Positions 1-8,358 of a DNA stretch of 26,422 bases are shown here, one piece after another. Under the pieces are notes generated by a model. That model had not been told where the DNA came from. It did no database searches and saw nothing but the letters and a program-made list of their open reading frames with translations. A program made the translations under genes and the position numbers. Origin of the DNA: a bacterium (GTDB lineage Bacteria > Patescibacteriota > Minisyncoccia > UBA6257 > GWB1-50-10). The first letter of the stretch is position 1. Each line of letters opens with the position of its first letter. The stretch covers positions 1 to 26,422 of the forward strand of contig JAJYXD010000076.1 of the NCBI GenBank assembly GCA_021791135.1. The letters run 5' to 3'.

Positions 1-20
1 TGGCGAAATGTCCTACTTTG

Positions 21-107
21 CGGAGGCGGAAGGATTCGAACCTTCGAGGGAGTTGCCCCCCTAACATCTTAGCAGGATGCTGCCTTAAACCACTCGGCCA
101 CGCCTCC
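21..107 (-). tRNA. tRNA-Ser(GCU)
   Basis: Read on the minus strand, a 7-bp acceptor stem (GGAGGCG with CGCCTCC), a serine-type long variable arm, a T arm with TTCGAAT and discriminator G are visible. The anticodon loop CTGCTAA gives anticodon GCU (71-73), reading AGC/AGU. CCA is not encoded. It is one of at least four tRNA-Ser genes in the window. Confidence 0.95.
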
Positions 108-158
108 CCGCCAATTGAGGGTAACCGAAATGGCTAACGTGTTCAAGTTCAGGCGTGT

Positions 159-166
159 GGTATATT
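159..166 (+). promoter_or_regulatory. Extended -10 promoter element
   Basis: TGGTATATT-type extended -10 (TATATT at 161-166) lies between the divergent tRNA-Ser and the first plus-strand gene (start 204). No good -35 is seen. It would give a leader of about 30 nt. Confidence 0.4.
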
Positions 167-203
167 TTACTCATGCCCGATCCTTAGTGAGTTGGAAAGA
201 ACT

Positions 204-731
204 ATGCGTACTTGGATTATCATTTTCATCATTCTTATCATGGGAACCGCGGGGTATTTCCTCTTTTCCGAACGGACAACAATCGTCACATCAAAAAGTT
301 GCGACGCGGACAATGCCGCGCGGTTGAATATAATAACCGCCTTCACTAAAGACTGGCCCGAGTTCGAGAAGACCATCAAAGAACGTCCCGCTCTTGGATC
401 TACGGTGTGGGGCATCCCCTACAACTTCCAATTCATTGGAAACAACAGGATGCTTATTTCCTTCGAAGACGGCCACGTAACACTCGCCTCCGTCATCCAA
501 TACAAATGTAAAGACGAAAACCCACAAGGATTTTCCATAGCCGAGACGCTCACCGACTACCCATTCAGTGAAGCGGTATGGAACGATATTCATAACCAGT
601 ATGGCGACGACAAGAGTTTCGGTGTTTATTCTTATACTAAGTCTATTTTCAGAAACGGTGCGCCGGTCCAGTACGACACCTGGACCGAGGTTCCCGAGAA
701 TATTTTTATTTTGCACCCGAAAGGGTACTGA
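204..731 (+). CDS. Membrane-anchored protein of unknown function
   Basis: A 175-residue protein not recognised as a known family. The ATG at 204 is preferred to an in-frame TTG at 192 because GGAAAG just upstream can serve as ribosome binding site. Residues about 3-20 form one hydrophobic segment without a clear cleavage site, so an uncleaved N-terminal anchor with the rest outside the membrane is likely. Two cysteines (in KSCDAD and YKCKD) could form a disulfide. The next gene starts 8 nt after the stop, so the two are probably co-transcribed. Function is unknown. Confidence 0.7.
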   Translation: MRTWIIIFIILIMGTAGYFLFSERTTIVTSKSCDADNAARLNIITAFTKDWPEFEKTIKERPALGSTVWGIPYNFQFIGNNRMLISFEDGHVTLASVIQYKCKDENPQGFSIAETLTDYPFSEAVWNDIHNQYGDDKSFGVYSYTKSIFRNGAPVQYDTWTEVPENIFILHPKGY

Positions 732-739
732 AATTCAAT

Positions 740-1132
740 ATGTCCAAACCAAAAGAAGGAACGACACGGGATGGGAAGTTGATGCACTTTTCCGCTGGCG
801 CGATTATCGAGCGCGATGAAAAGTATCTTTTGATCGATCGCGCCATACCACCTTTCGGGTTTGCGGGGGTCGCGGGGCATGTCGATGAGGGAGAGGGCGG
901 GCGCGAGGCAGTACTACGAGAAATAAAAGAATGTTCGATGAAGTGTTGTAAGGGCCGCGGAGGTATGTGTAACGGCGCGGCAAGCGGGGTGTACGGCCTC
1001 GGGCTTATCGGTGCGGCAATCTACTTCATAGGACAAGCGACGACCTTCTGGATGGGCGTGCTTGGAGTTCTTAAAGCGATCGTCTGGCCCGCGATGCTCG
1101 TGTACGAGCTTCTCAAATTCCTGAACGTATAG
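740..1132 (+). CDS. Truncated Nudix domain fused to a small two-segment membrane protein
   Basis: Residues about 14-65 look like the first half of a Nudix hydrolase (SAGAIIERDEKYLLIDR, then GHVDEGEGGREAVLREIKE). The Nudix box breaks off after REIKE, so the E-x-G ending and the whole second half of the domain are absent. From residue 67 the sequence becomes a Cys/Gly-rich lead (MKCCKGRGGMC) and two hydrophobic segments (about 85-100 and 107-128), resembling a ~64-residue membrane protein I recall from Patescibacteria. An in-frame ATG at 938 could start that protein alone. The join looks like a deletion that merged two neighbouring genes. Nudix activity is unlikely because the fold is incomplete. 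Confidence 0.65.
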   Translation: MSKPKEGTTRDGKLMHFSAGAIIERDEKYLLIDRAIPPFGFAGVAGHVDEGEGGREAVLREIKECSMKCCKGRGGMCNGAASGVYGLGLIGAAIYFIGQATTFWMGVLGVLKAIVWPAMLVYELLKFLNV

Positions 1133-1136
1133 AAGA

Positions 1137-1415
1137 TTACTTTCCTTTTCCCTTCTTCTCTTTTATCCTCTCGTCCAATCGGATCATCTCTTTAGTATTG
1201 ATGAGCGTGTGGAGCAGCGGAAGCAACTCTTGTTCTTCTCTAATGTCCGGCGTCCGCGAAAGATCCGCAAACCGTTTGAGTCGTTTCGAAAATACCGAGT
1301 AGGTTGTCAGAAAATAATCCTCGAGGTCTACTTGTTGTTTTTCTTCCGGTTCATCGCGAAGGATAAACGACGGGAATGTCGTTGTTCCGCATGAAATAAC
1401 GTAGTCCGTGATCAT
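1137..1415 (-). CDS. Small charged protein of unknown function downstream of radC
   Basis: A 92-residue protein starting 2 nt after the radC stop on the same strand, so it is very likely translated from the radC message. It has no membrane segment, is largely helical by composition and ends in a basic tail (KEKKGKGK). No family is recognised. It converges with the gene ending at 1132, leaving almost no room for a terminator. Confidence 0.55.
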   Translation of the reverse strand: MITDYVISCGTTTFPSFILRDEPEEKQQVDLEDYFLTTYSVFSKRLKRFADLSRTPDIREEQELLPLLHTLINTKEMIRLDERIKEKKGKGK

Positions 1416-1417
1416 GG

Positions 1418-2176
1418 TTATGGTTTCGGCATAATGCTCGTGAACGTCTTCTTGGTGACGATGACGTGATCGAGCACCTCGATGCCCATGAGCTTTCCGG
1501 CCTCGACGAGCTGCCGGGTAATCACAAGATCCGCATCGCTCGGCGCAACGACACCCGAGGGATGGTTATGCGCGAGAATGACGGCCGATGCGGAGTGTTC
1601 CACTGCGGGCAAAAACACCTCGCGCGGGTGAATAATATTTGCGGTCAAGCTGCCGATCGAAATTATTTCATCGTGCACGAGATGATAATGTGCGTTGAGA
1701 TACAACCCCCGTAGGTGTTCTTTCGGCAAGTCCGCCATATCTTTCAAATATTCGTATACCTGGCGCGACGTACGAAGAAAAAGGGGCTTCCCTCCCTTCG
1801 CGGGTTCGAAAAATCTTCGTCCCAGCTCAAAGCAGGCAACCGCCTGACACGCTTTTGTGGTCGGAATACCGAGCGCTTTTTGGATCTTTTTCGGATCCTT
1901 CTCGTTCACGATTGCCTTATTTCCGTACTCTTTCAAAAGGCGTTTCGACATCGCGAGCACGTCCTCTTTTTTCGAACCGACGCCAAACACGATCGCGAGG
2001 AGTTCGCTCACGGACAGCGCGTCGGGTCCGTATTTCATAAGTTTCTCGCGCGGTTTCTCTTCCTGCGGGAGATCGCGGATTTTCAAAACATATTTTTTCT
2101 CCCCTTCCCCCGATATGAGATCGGTGTCGGAGAGGAGATAGGAGCGTGTCGCGGTTTTTGTGGCAGTGTCCGCCAT
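1418..2176 (-). CDS. radC: RadC-like JAB/MPN-domain protein
   Basis: About 252 residues from the preferred start at 2176. The N-terminal helical part (REKLMKYGPDALSVSELLAI) is typical of the RadC UPF0758 family. The C-terminal JAB1/MPN metalloprotease-like domain carries the zinc motif HNHPSG followed by PSDAD. Family members are annotated as DNA-repair proteins, but their activity is not established. The longer open frame begins at 2254, but an extended -10 element only 12 nt upstream of 2176 makes MADTATK the likely start. A small gene follows 2 nt after the stop. Confidence 0.9.
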   Translation of the reverse strand: MADTATKTATRSYLLSDTDLISGEGEKKYVLKIRDLPQEEKPREKLMKYGPDALSVSELLAIVFGVGSKKEDVLAMSKRLLKEYGNKAIVNEKDPKKIQKALGIPTTKACQAVACFELGRRFFEPAKGGKPLFLRTSRQVYEYLKDMADLPKEHLRGLYLNAHYHLVHDEIISIGSLTANIIHPREVFLPAVEHSASAVILAHNHPSGVVAPSDADLVITRQLVEAGKLMGIEVLDHVIVTKKTFTSIMPKP

Positions 2177-2188
2177 TTCTTTACTTTT

Positions 2189-2197
2189 ATTATAGCA
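2189..2197 (-). promoter_or_regulatory. Extended -10 promoter of radC
   Basis: On the minus strand TGCTATAAT is a perfect extended -10 element. TGGACA lies 15-16 nt upstream as a possible -35. Transcription would start a few nt before the ATG at 2176, giving an almost leaderless message. Confidence 0.6.
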
Positions 2198-2340
2198 CGC
2201 AAGCGCCCGTGTCCACGGAAAAAGGAAAAATAAAGTTATCCACTTTTCTATCAAGGCCCGGCCTCGATAGATTGGGATAGAAGAGATTTTCTCTTTTTGC
2301 TTTTATTTACTGGAAAGCCCATTTGTACTATGGTAAAAAC

Positions 2341-3213
2341 ATGAATCAAGGTCCTGAGACACCAGAAGTAGGCACCTTAGAGGGTGTCGACGCAACCGAA
2401 CAAGTTGTAGAGCAGACCGAAACGGAACCGGGAACTCAAGAAAATCTGCCTGAAAATACTATAGAGAAACCTTCAGAAATAGAGATAACCAAAACCATTA
2501 ACGAGATCAACCGCATCGATCGGGAGTTTTTTGATGCCCAAAAATCAGCCGCCGAGACGCAGGCAAAGATCTCGGAATTGGAAGAAAAAATGGGGATACC
2601 GTCGAACGGCGGAAAATCGCCCGCCATTGAAGCTCAGAACGAGAGAATAAAGCGACTCGGGGAACTCAAAAACGAACTGGATCAGAAAAAAGAGGAGTGG
2701 ATAACACAATACGGCCGCGAGAATCTGCCTGACGGAATCGCTCTGGATGACAATGAAGGAAACCGAGAAGCAAAGGGCCTCACCTTAGAAGACAAACCAA
2801 ATTCCGAACTGAGCGAACAGGAAAAGAAGGAGGATGCGGAACTTCGCAAGCAATTGATAAAAGCATGGCAATCGGATTCGGTTAAACATTTTGAAGAAGC
2901 GATGTGGGGAGATTGGAAGTCGGAGAACGTGATAAATCTTGAGTTTGCTATACAGCTTATGAAACAACGCGTGCCGGAAGCGATAGAAGCAGAAGCAAAG
3001 GACTTTTTGAGCGGCTTGGTGGAGGAACCGTCATTTTCGACTATCTGGATAAAATGGAAGGTTTCGTCTCGTCCAGAAGAAACCCTTGGTAAGTCGGGCT
3101 GGATTAGTAACCTAGACATCACCTTCGACGACGAGATTCAGGAAATTGCCAACGAAAGCGATATAAAAAATGGAGAAAAAGAAGAATCCGGAGTCGACTC
3201 CAAAGCCGCATAG
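2341..3213 (+). CDS. Acidic coiled-coil protein of unknown function
   Basis: A 290-residue, very acidic and Gln/Glu-rich protein. The ATG at 2341 is chosen over an upstream TTG at 2323 because a possible -10 (TACTAT, 2326-2331) would lie inside the longer frame. Residues about 15-45 are low-complexity acidic, and about 50-110 have heptad-like patterning suggesting a coiled coil. There is no signal peptide or membrane segment. No family is recognised. The next gene starts 4 nt after the stop and encodes a membrane-anchored protein, so the pair may act together. Confidence 0.65.
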   Translation: MNQGPETPEVGTLEGVDATEQVVEQTETEPGTQENLPENTIEKPSEIEITKTINEINRIDREFFDAQKSAAETQAKISELEEKMGIPSNGGKSPAIEAQNERIKRLGELKNELDQKKEEWITQYGRENLPDGIALDDNEGNREAKGLTLEDKPNSELSEQEKKEDAELRKQLIKAWQSDSVKHFEEAMWGDWKSENVINLEFAIQLMKQRVPEAIEAEAKDFLSGLVEEPSFSTIWIKWKVSSRPEETLGKSGWISNLDITFDDEIQEIANESDIKNGEKEESGVDSKAA

Positions 3214-3217
3214 AAGT

Positions 3218-3739
3218 ATGAATAAGAAAGTAATCGTTTTGACCGTGGTGCTCGTTGTGATTATCGGGGGAATTTTCTATTTCTCACAACAAAAACCCCA
3301 AGAGGCGTCAGCGCCCGCCCCACAAGAGACCGTTCCGACGACCGACGAGCAGGCGATAAGAAATCTCATCTCGCAATTTGGCGACAAGATGAAGACAATT
3401 TCTCTTCTTGCCCCGAAAAACGAACTCATCAAATCGATCGAAGACAACTACGGACCTTACATTTCTCCGGAGCTTCTCGCCGGATGGAGGATGCATCCCG
3501 AGTGGGCGCCGGGGCGGCTCACTTCAAGCCCGTGGCCCAGTAGAATAAAAATTCTTCTTCTCGAACGCCAAGACAACGGATCGTACGAAGCCCAAGGCAA
3601 GATCATGGAAATGACAAGCGTGGAAGAAGCGGGTGGAGGAGAGATCGATTCCGGACAATATGCCGCCCTGAAGATAAGAAAACAGAACGACAAGTGGATC
3701 ATCACCGGCTTTACGAAGGCCGTCCCGCAACAACAGTAA
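3218..3739 (+). CDS. Single-pass membrane protein of unknown function
   Basis: A 173-residue protein. The ATG at 3218 follows the upstream stop by 4 nt; the open frame extends back to 3170 but would overlap the previous gene. Residues about 5-21 form one membrane segment, followed by a Pro/Gln/Ala-rich linker and a soluble region with a hydrophobic-aromatic core (ending IRKQNDKWIITGFTKA). The topology suggests an exported, anchored domain. The C-terminal region has the look of a small NTF2-like or lipoprotein-like alpha/beta domain, but this is a guess. Confidence 0.65.
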   Translation: MNKKVIVLTVVLVVIIGGIFYFSQQKPQEASAPAPQETVPTTDEQAIRNLISQFGDKMKTISLLAPKNELIKSIEDNYGPYISPELLAGWRMHPEWAPGRLTSSPWPSRIKILLLERQDNGSYEAQGKIMEMTSVEEAGGGEIDSGQYAALKIRKQNDKWIITGFTKAVPQQQ

Positions 3740-3842
3740 TCACTCCTATGCTTCATAATGCACGAGTAAAAACCTGGTCCGGATTCGTACACAACACTTC
3801 CTTTCTTTCCAATCGATAGGACGGATTTTTACCGCGTCGTTT

Positions 3843-3866
3843 CCGCCCTATTGGGCGGTTTTTGCT
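3843..3866 (+). terminator. Intrinsic terminator
   Basis: CCGCCC, a TATT loop, GGGCGG and then TTTTTGCTTTTT. It ends the transcript of the gene stopping at 3739 and insulates the transporter gene starting at 3877. Confidence 0.85.
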
Positions 3867-3876
3867 TTTTACTTAT

Positions 3877-4536
3877 ATGACACAACTCACAGAACAATCT
3901 CACAAAAAAATAACTATCGCGCTCGCACTCTATCTCACCTCCCTCTTCGCCGCGAATACGCTGGGGTTAAAAATCATGCCGTTTCTCTTCGGTTCCCATC
4001 TTTCCGTCGCGGTATTTTCGTTCCCCATCGTTTTTCTCATGACGGACGTCATAGGAGAAGTGTTCGGGAAGCGCATCGCCAAGTTCTTCGTGCTCGCAGG
4101 ATTCGTGAGTACCGCGCTCTTCATCGCCTACTCGTTTCTTTCGCTCGCGATGCCATGGTTTCTTGAGGGCGAATGGGCGAGGGCGGGATACGATCAGATA
4201 TTCGGCGTCTCAATTCGCGTCGCCGTCGGATCGCTTGTGGCGTTTCTCGTCGCGGAGTATCAGGATGTGTTCTCTTTCTTTTTCTTCAGGGCAAAATTCG
4301 GGACAAAACACTTTTGGCTCCGTTCCAACCTCTCCAACGTGTGGTCCCAGCTCCTCGACAGCGTTATCTTTATGCTTATCGCCTTCGCGGGAATCTATCC
4401 GTGGGCCACGCTCATGAGTATAATCATCACGTGGTGGCTCTTTAAGGTCGCGATGGGGGTCCTTTATACTCCCCTTTCTTATCTTGGCATCTATCTTCTT
4501 CATGATCATACGACCAGTCAAAACCAGGGTGTTTAA
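3877..4536 (+). CDS. yhhQ: Queuosine precursor transporter, YhhQ/QPTR family
   Basis: A 219-residue polytopic membrane protein with about six hydrophobic segments. Family features are the N-terminal LAANTLGLKI-type region, FPIVFLMTDVIGEVFGKR and the C-terminal LRSNLSNVWSQLLDSVIFM segment. YhhQ-family proteins import preQ0/preQ1, precursors of the queuosine modification in the anticodon of GUN tRNAs, which suits an organism that salvages rather than makes them. The ATG at 3877 is used; a TTG at 3862 would lie in the terminator. The end overlaps the next gene by 35 nt. Confidence 0.88.
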   Translation: MTQLTEQSHKKITIALALYLTSLFAANTLGLKIMPFLFGSHLSVAVFSFPIVFLMTDVIGEVFGKRIAKFFVLAGFVSTALFIAYSFLSLAMPWFLEGEWARAGYDQIFGVSIRVAVGSLVAFLVAEYQDVFSFFFFRAKFGTKHFWLRSNLSNVWSQLLDSVIFMLIAFAGIYPWATLMSIIITWWLFKVAMGVLYTPLSYLGIYLLHDHTTSQNQGV

Positions 4537-5230
4537 GGAGGGCGAGAATCTCCTTTCCTTCATCACGCGTTATGTAAGAACAATTCCCGAACGGTCGGTG
4601 ATTGTCGTTACGTCGAAGATTGTCGCGCTCGCGGAAAAGAGAACTGCGATTATTGAAAATCGCGGGACAAAAGTAGAACTGATCCTCAAAGAAAGCGAGT
4701 TCGCCATACCGACGAAGTACGCGTGGCTCACCATAAAAGACAGGATGGTAATGGCGTCCGCCGGCATCGACGAATCGAATGCAAACGGCAAGCTGATACT
4801 TTTGCCGAATGACAGTTTCAGAACGGCGCGTATCGTCAGGAAGAAACTCAAGGAGGAGTATCGCGTGAAAAATCTCGGCGTACTCATCACCGACAGCCGC
4901 ACGATACCGCTTCGTGCCGGAGTGACGGGAGTGGCGCTGGGGTATGCAGGTTTCCGCGGTATCAAGGATAATCGAGGCACGCCCGATATATTCGGAAGAA
5001 AATTCCACTTCTCCCGCACGGACGTGGCGGACAGCTTAGCGACTGCGGCGGTGCTCACGATGGGCGAAGGGAGAGAACAAACGCCGATCGCAATTATAAA
5101 AGAAGCGCCGGTTGTGTTTTCGAATATGACAAAACGAAACGAACTCTCGATCAGCATCGAGGACGACATGTACCGACCGCTCTTCGAGAAGCTACCAAAA
5201 ACGCAAAAAAGGAAAGGGATTAACAAATAG
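4502..5230 (+). CDS. CofE-like (F420-0:gamma-glutamyl ligase family) protein
   Basis: A 242-residue cytosolic protein matching the F420 ligase fold family: VVTSKIVALAE near the N-terminus, a GIDESNANG segment in the middle, then LGVLITDSRTIPLRAG and a C-terminal VADSLATAAVLTMGEG. True CofE adds glutamate to coenzyme F420-0. No other F420 gene is in view, so this homologue may ligate glutamate or a similar residue to another acceptor. The ATG at 4502 lies inside the end of the transporter gene, so translation is probably coupled; a TTG at 4484 is an alternative. Confidence 0.85.
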   Translation: MIIRPVKTRVFKEGENLLSFITRYVRTIPERSVIVVTSKIVALAEKRTAIIENRGTKVELILKESEFAIPTKYAWLTIKDRMVMASAGIDESNANGKLILLPNDSFRTARIVRKKLKEEYRVKNLGVLITDSRTIPLRAGVTGVALGYAGFRGIKDNRGTPDIFGRKFHFSRTDVADSLATAAVLTMGEGREQTPIAIIKEAPVVFSNMTKRNELSISIEDDMYRPLFEKLPKTQKRKGINK

Positions 5231-5260
5231 ACGCGTCTTCTGGTATGCTTACCATCAAAT

Positions 5261-5899
5261 ATGGCGCTTCAAGCAACCCACATACGATTTGCGATCGAGA
5301 TGAAGGATAAGTGTTCCCCTTCGAACCTTGAAGAATTTATTGCAGGGACCGTTTACCCGGACAGCAGGTACGTGACAAACACCCCAAGAGAGCTGACTCA
5401 TCTTCATGATTTTATGGAGTGGGATCTCAATAAAATTGATGATTTCAAGAAAGGGTGGTTTCTGCATCTCCTCTGCGACAAGGTTCAGGAAGAAACAACG
5501 CTCAAACTTTTTCCGGATATATTTTCGAAAGAGGGGAAGCAATATGACGAGGGGTGGGCGAAATACACGGTTATAAAGATGCTTCAGGATTTCTACGAAC
5601 TGGAAAATTTCGATCTGAAACCATATCTTCCTTATTTGAAACACGCAAGAAATCCGAATGGTGAAGATATAGAAAAAATAAAGTGGCACAATCAAATATT
5701 TTCAGATATGTACACCGAGCAAGAGAAAATCGAATTAGAAGACCATCTCCCGATATCAAGAAAATTGGGAGCAAGCGAATCGGTGATAGAAAGTTTAAAG
5801 AAGTGGACGGAGAACTTTCGAGCGGATACGGCAATCATGGAAAAAATCCAGAGAATGTATCCCGAGATGATACGCCTCGCCCGAGAGAGGATACAATAG
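5261..5899 (+). CDS. Possible zinc-dependent phospholipase C/S1 nuclease-fold protein
   Basis: A 212-residue protein without signal peptide or membrane segment. The N-terminal half has the order of polar residues seen in zinc-dependent phospholipase C-like proteins: ATHIRFA at the start, GTVYPDSR near residue 30, THLHDF near 46, and a helix GWFLHLLCDK near 65-74. These His/Asp residues could bind metal. The C-terminal half is helical and charged. A possible extended -10 (TATGCT, 5244-5249, preceded by TGG) lies 11 nt before the ATG. The next gene follows after 4 nt. The family call is tentative. Confidence 0.5.
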   Translation: MALQATHIRFAIEMKDKCSPSNLEEFIAGTVYPDSRYVTNTPRELTHLHDFMEWDLNKIDDFKKGWFLHLLCDKVQEETTLKLFPDIFSKEGKQYDEGWAKYTVIKMLQDFYELENFDLKPYLPYLKHARNPNGEDIEKIKWHNQIFSDMYTEQEKIELEDHLPISRKLGASESVIESLKKWTENFRADTAIMEKIQRMYPEMIRLARERIQ

Positions 5900-5903
5900 G
5901 AAT

Positions 5904-7121
5904 ATGGATTCCGAAACGAAAAATCCTCCCAAGGCCGCAAGAAATAGGAATGTCTTTTTCGTCGGGCTTTTGAGCTTCTTCGGCGGCATCAGCCAGGATG
6001 TGTTTGCACCGATTCTCCCGATCTACCTCACGACGGTTTTGGGGTTCGATAAGGCGTTCGTCGGAATCGCCGAAGGGCTCGTCACCGCGAGCGTAAATAT
6101 TTTCAAGGTGCTCGCGGGGTACTTCTCCGATAAATTCAAAAAACAAAAACCAATCATCTTCGTCGGTTATTTCTTCTCGATGGCCGGTCGGGTACTCCTC
6201 GCGCTCGTGACCTCGGGCGCGGCAGTCATTGGACTTCGGGCACTCGACGGAATCGGGAAAGGAGTGAAGGATCCGCCGAAAGACGTTTTGATCGCCGGAT
6301 CGGCGGCGAAAGAAACACGCGGGAAGAGTTTCGGAATCGCCCGGATGCTCGACACGCTCGGTTCGGTCGCGGGACCGCTTATTCTCTTTCTTCTCCTCTA
6401 CCTTCTCCAGGAAAGTGCGTCGCTCTATCACTACATTCTTCTTTTCAGCGCGATTCCCCTTCTCATCACGCTTTTCGTGCTCGTGACGAAAGTAAAAGAA
6501 ATACCGCAAGTTGTTCCGAACGCGAACGTAAGCTCAACAGAGAAAGTACGTAAGGGAAAACTCCCGAAATCGTTTTATCTCTTCCTCTTCGTCGTAGTCA
6601 TCTTCACGCTCGGCAATTCGTCCGATGCCTTTCTTATTCTCCGGGCAAGTAACCTCGGTTTCACGCTCCTTGAGATTCCACTCGTGATTGCGCTTTTCAA
6701 TCTCGTGTATGCCGCGGCCGCAGTGCCTTTCGGATCACTCTCCGACAGAATAGGACGCATCCCCACCATGCTTATCGGTTGGTCCGCATTCGCGGTCGTT
6801 TATCTCGGTTTCGCGCTTGCCGGACAGGCCTCGCTCGTCTGGCTTCTCTACGGTTTCTACGGCATCTACTACGCGACAAGCGAAGGTGTCGCGAAGGCGT
6901 TTCTTGCGGACATGGTGGGCACCGAGTACCGCGGGCGCGCATTCGGCATTTACGGTACGACGATCGGACTCGCGACGCTTCCCGCGAGTTTCTTTGCGGG
7001 GTTTCTCTGGGACAAGTTCGGGCCGCACATGCCGTTTTATTTCGGTGCCGTCATGGCGGGGATCGCCGTGATTCTTCTCTTTTCTTTTTCGCGGTACTTC
7101 AAACGCGCGGAGACAGCATAA
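5904..7121 (+). CDS. Major facilitator superfamily transporter
   Basis: A 405-residue protein with about 12 membrane segments in two halves. The MFS loop 2-3 motif appears as GYFSDKFKKQKP and its repeat in the second half as GSLSDRIGRIP. DGIGKGVKDPPKDVLIAG resembles the motif-B/C region of drug or metabolite exporters. The substrate cannot be told from sequence. The start ATG at 5904 is 4 nt after the previous stop. A terminator follows at 7142. Confidence 0.9.
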   Translation: MDSETKNPPKAARNRNVFFVGLLSFFGGISQDVFAPILPIYLTTVLGFDKAFVGIAEGLVTASVNIFKVLAGYFSDKFKKQKPIIFVGYFFSMAGRVLLALVTSGAAVIGLRALDGIGKGVKDPPKDVLIAGSAAKETRGKSFGIARMLDTLGSVAGPLILFLLLYLLQESASLYHYILLFSAIPLLITLFVLVTKVKEIPQVVPNANVSSTEKVRKGKLPKSFYLFLFVVVIFTLGNSSDAFLILRASNLGFTLLEIPLVIALFNLVYAAAAVPFGSLSDRIGRIPTMLIGWSAFAVVYLGFALAGQASLVWLLYGFYGIYYATSEGVAKAFLADMVGTEYRGRAFGIYGTTIGLATLPASFFAGFLWDKFGPHMPFYFGAVMAGIAVILLFSFSRYFKRAETA

Positions 7122-7141
7122 ACCATTGGTGTCCGGATTAC

Positions 7142-7165
7142 GGAGGCTCAGCCTCCTTAATTTTT
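7142..7165 (+). terminator. Intrinsic terminator of the MFS gene
   Basis: GGAGGC, loop TCA and GCCTCC form a 6-bp GC stem followed by TTAATTTTT. It lies 20 nt after the transporter stop and at the edge of the transposase remnant. Confidence 0.7.
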
Positions 7166-7187
7166 ACTCTTGTTATCCGTTTTCCGG

Positions 7188-7819
7188 TCAATACCTTGGA
7201 AACGTTTTGAGTAGTTCGATCGGCGTCTTCATCCCAAGTCCCATGTGCGGTCGTTCGGAGTTGTAGTAGCGGAGATACTCGGGAATCTCCTTCTTCCAGA
7301 CCAGAATCCGTTTCGTGAACCACCTCGAGAATTCAGGCCCGTGATCCGACTGGAGGGTATTGAACGGGAAGGGAGCGATCTTTCGTGCCTCGTCCACGAA
7401 TCGGAGACTCCTCCATGTAGTCATCCCCATCGTGGGAAGGACGTACGCCTATCGGGAGTACACATCGATCAGGGTGTAGAGTCCGAGCCGTTCACGAAGA
7501 TCCCCGTCGTGTACGGTGTCGATTTCAACGAGGATTCCCGGGCGTTCCGGCATGGGTCTCGGAGGATACTGGTGCCACTGCTTTTGGGGAGAGAACCGTG
7601 ATATGCCGTGTCGGGAAAGCGTTCGTTTGACCGAGGAGAGGGAGATGTGAATCCCTTCCTCACGCAACCGATGAAGCAAAAGCTCCGCACACTGGTTCCG
7701 TTCCTTACGGGGGAAAGAATGCGTTCCACCACCTCCCGTACTCCCGACCCGGAACGAACCATTCGTACCGCCTCCATCCGAAGACGGGGCAACCTCTTGT
7801 TGGTTTCATACATACCCAT
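7188..7819 (-). pseudogene. Decayed IS481/IS3-type DDE transposase remnant
   Basis: Three pieces on the minus strand reassemble into one transposase. The N-terminus (MGMYETNKRLPRLRMEAVRMV) runs to about 7710, where a run of five Cs has lost one base; adding a C restores the frame into RKERNQCAELLLHRLREEG. An in-frame TAG (7449-7451) interrupts DVYSR-AYVLPT, where family members have Trp. The tail carries SDHGPEFSRWF and YNSERPHMGLGMKTPIELL. Compared with intact relatives as I remember them, about 40 residues are missing after GSGVREVVE and another ~40 between FTKR and WKKEI, which removes the third acidic residue of the DDE triad. No convincing terminal inverted repeats or target duplication were found. 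Confidence 0.85.
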
Positions 7820-7866
7820 ATTCTATCCCGCAGGTGTTTCCAGGCTATTGAACCATTACGCTAAAA

Positions 7867-7895
7867 TTGACATACGGTAGAAATTTGTTTACAGT
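7867..7895 (+). promoter_or_regulatory. Sigma70-type promoter
   Basis: A perfect -35 TTGACA (7867-7872), 17-nt spacer and TACAGT (7890-7895). It precedes the gene at 7933, which also has the strongest ribosome binding site in the window, AAAGGAGG at about 7917-7924. Confidence 0.75.
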
Positions 7896-7932
7896 GCGGT
7901 CAAACAGAAACTTTATAAAGGAGGAGCTGATT

Positions 7933-8358
7933 ATGACAACACAACAGGTACGGCACGGCGGGGGGAGTTTTCTATTTTTTCGTTCGTTCATTATCGTGGC
8001 TATTCTATATCTCGTTATTGCTGCAGCGATGGCTACCAATTACAGACCATGGAATGTCTCAACTCAACAGATCTTTTTCGTCGGTCTAATCGCCATTTCC
8101 GCAGTCATGTCAATTTCTTATCCGCTCGGCAGAAAACTGAACTGGAGCAGAACGAAATTCCTGGAGAGAGAAGTACAGAAATATGATCGCCTAATACAGG
8201 CCTATTCTCAATGCAAGGACACATATAGCGTCGTGTTGAAATCGGACTATGAACATATGAAAGCAAGTGCGAAATTTCATCTGGAAGCACTAACGAGTAC
8301 GGGAAAGAGGAGAATTATCAACGGCCTTTTCATTATTGCCGCGATAGCTGTGTACTAG
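7933..8358 (+). CDS. Membrane protein of unknown function, apparently frameshifted
   Basis: The ATG at 7933 is fixed by AAAGGAGG 8 nt upstream; the open frame reaches back to 7867 but would include the promoter. The 141-residue product has two N-terminal membrane segments (about 13-32 and 47-63), a basic, helical cytoplasmic stretch with a SQCKDTYS segment, and a third hydrophobic segment that is cut by TAG at 8356-8358. The following sequence in the next frame continues as a hydrophobic protein (separate entry), so the intact protein was probably about 182 residues with four to five membrane segments. No family is recognised. Confidence 0.65.
   Translation: MTTQQVRHGGGSFLFFRSFIIVAILYLVIAAAMATNYRPWNVSTQQIFFVGLIAISAVMSISYPLGRKLNWSRTKFLEREVQKYDRLIQAYSQCKDTYSVVLKSDYEHMKASAKFHLEALTSTGKRRIINGLFIIAAIAVY

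Noticed and set aside
5835..6509. Minus-strand 224-codon open frame
   Set aside because: It is a shadow of the MFS gene with charged low-complexity sequence and no start signals.
7130..7870. Terminal inverted repeats of the transposase remnant
   Set aside because: Only short partial matches between the two flanks could be found, too weak to define element ends.
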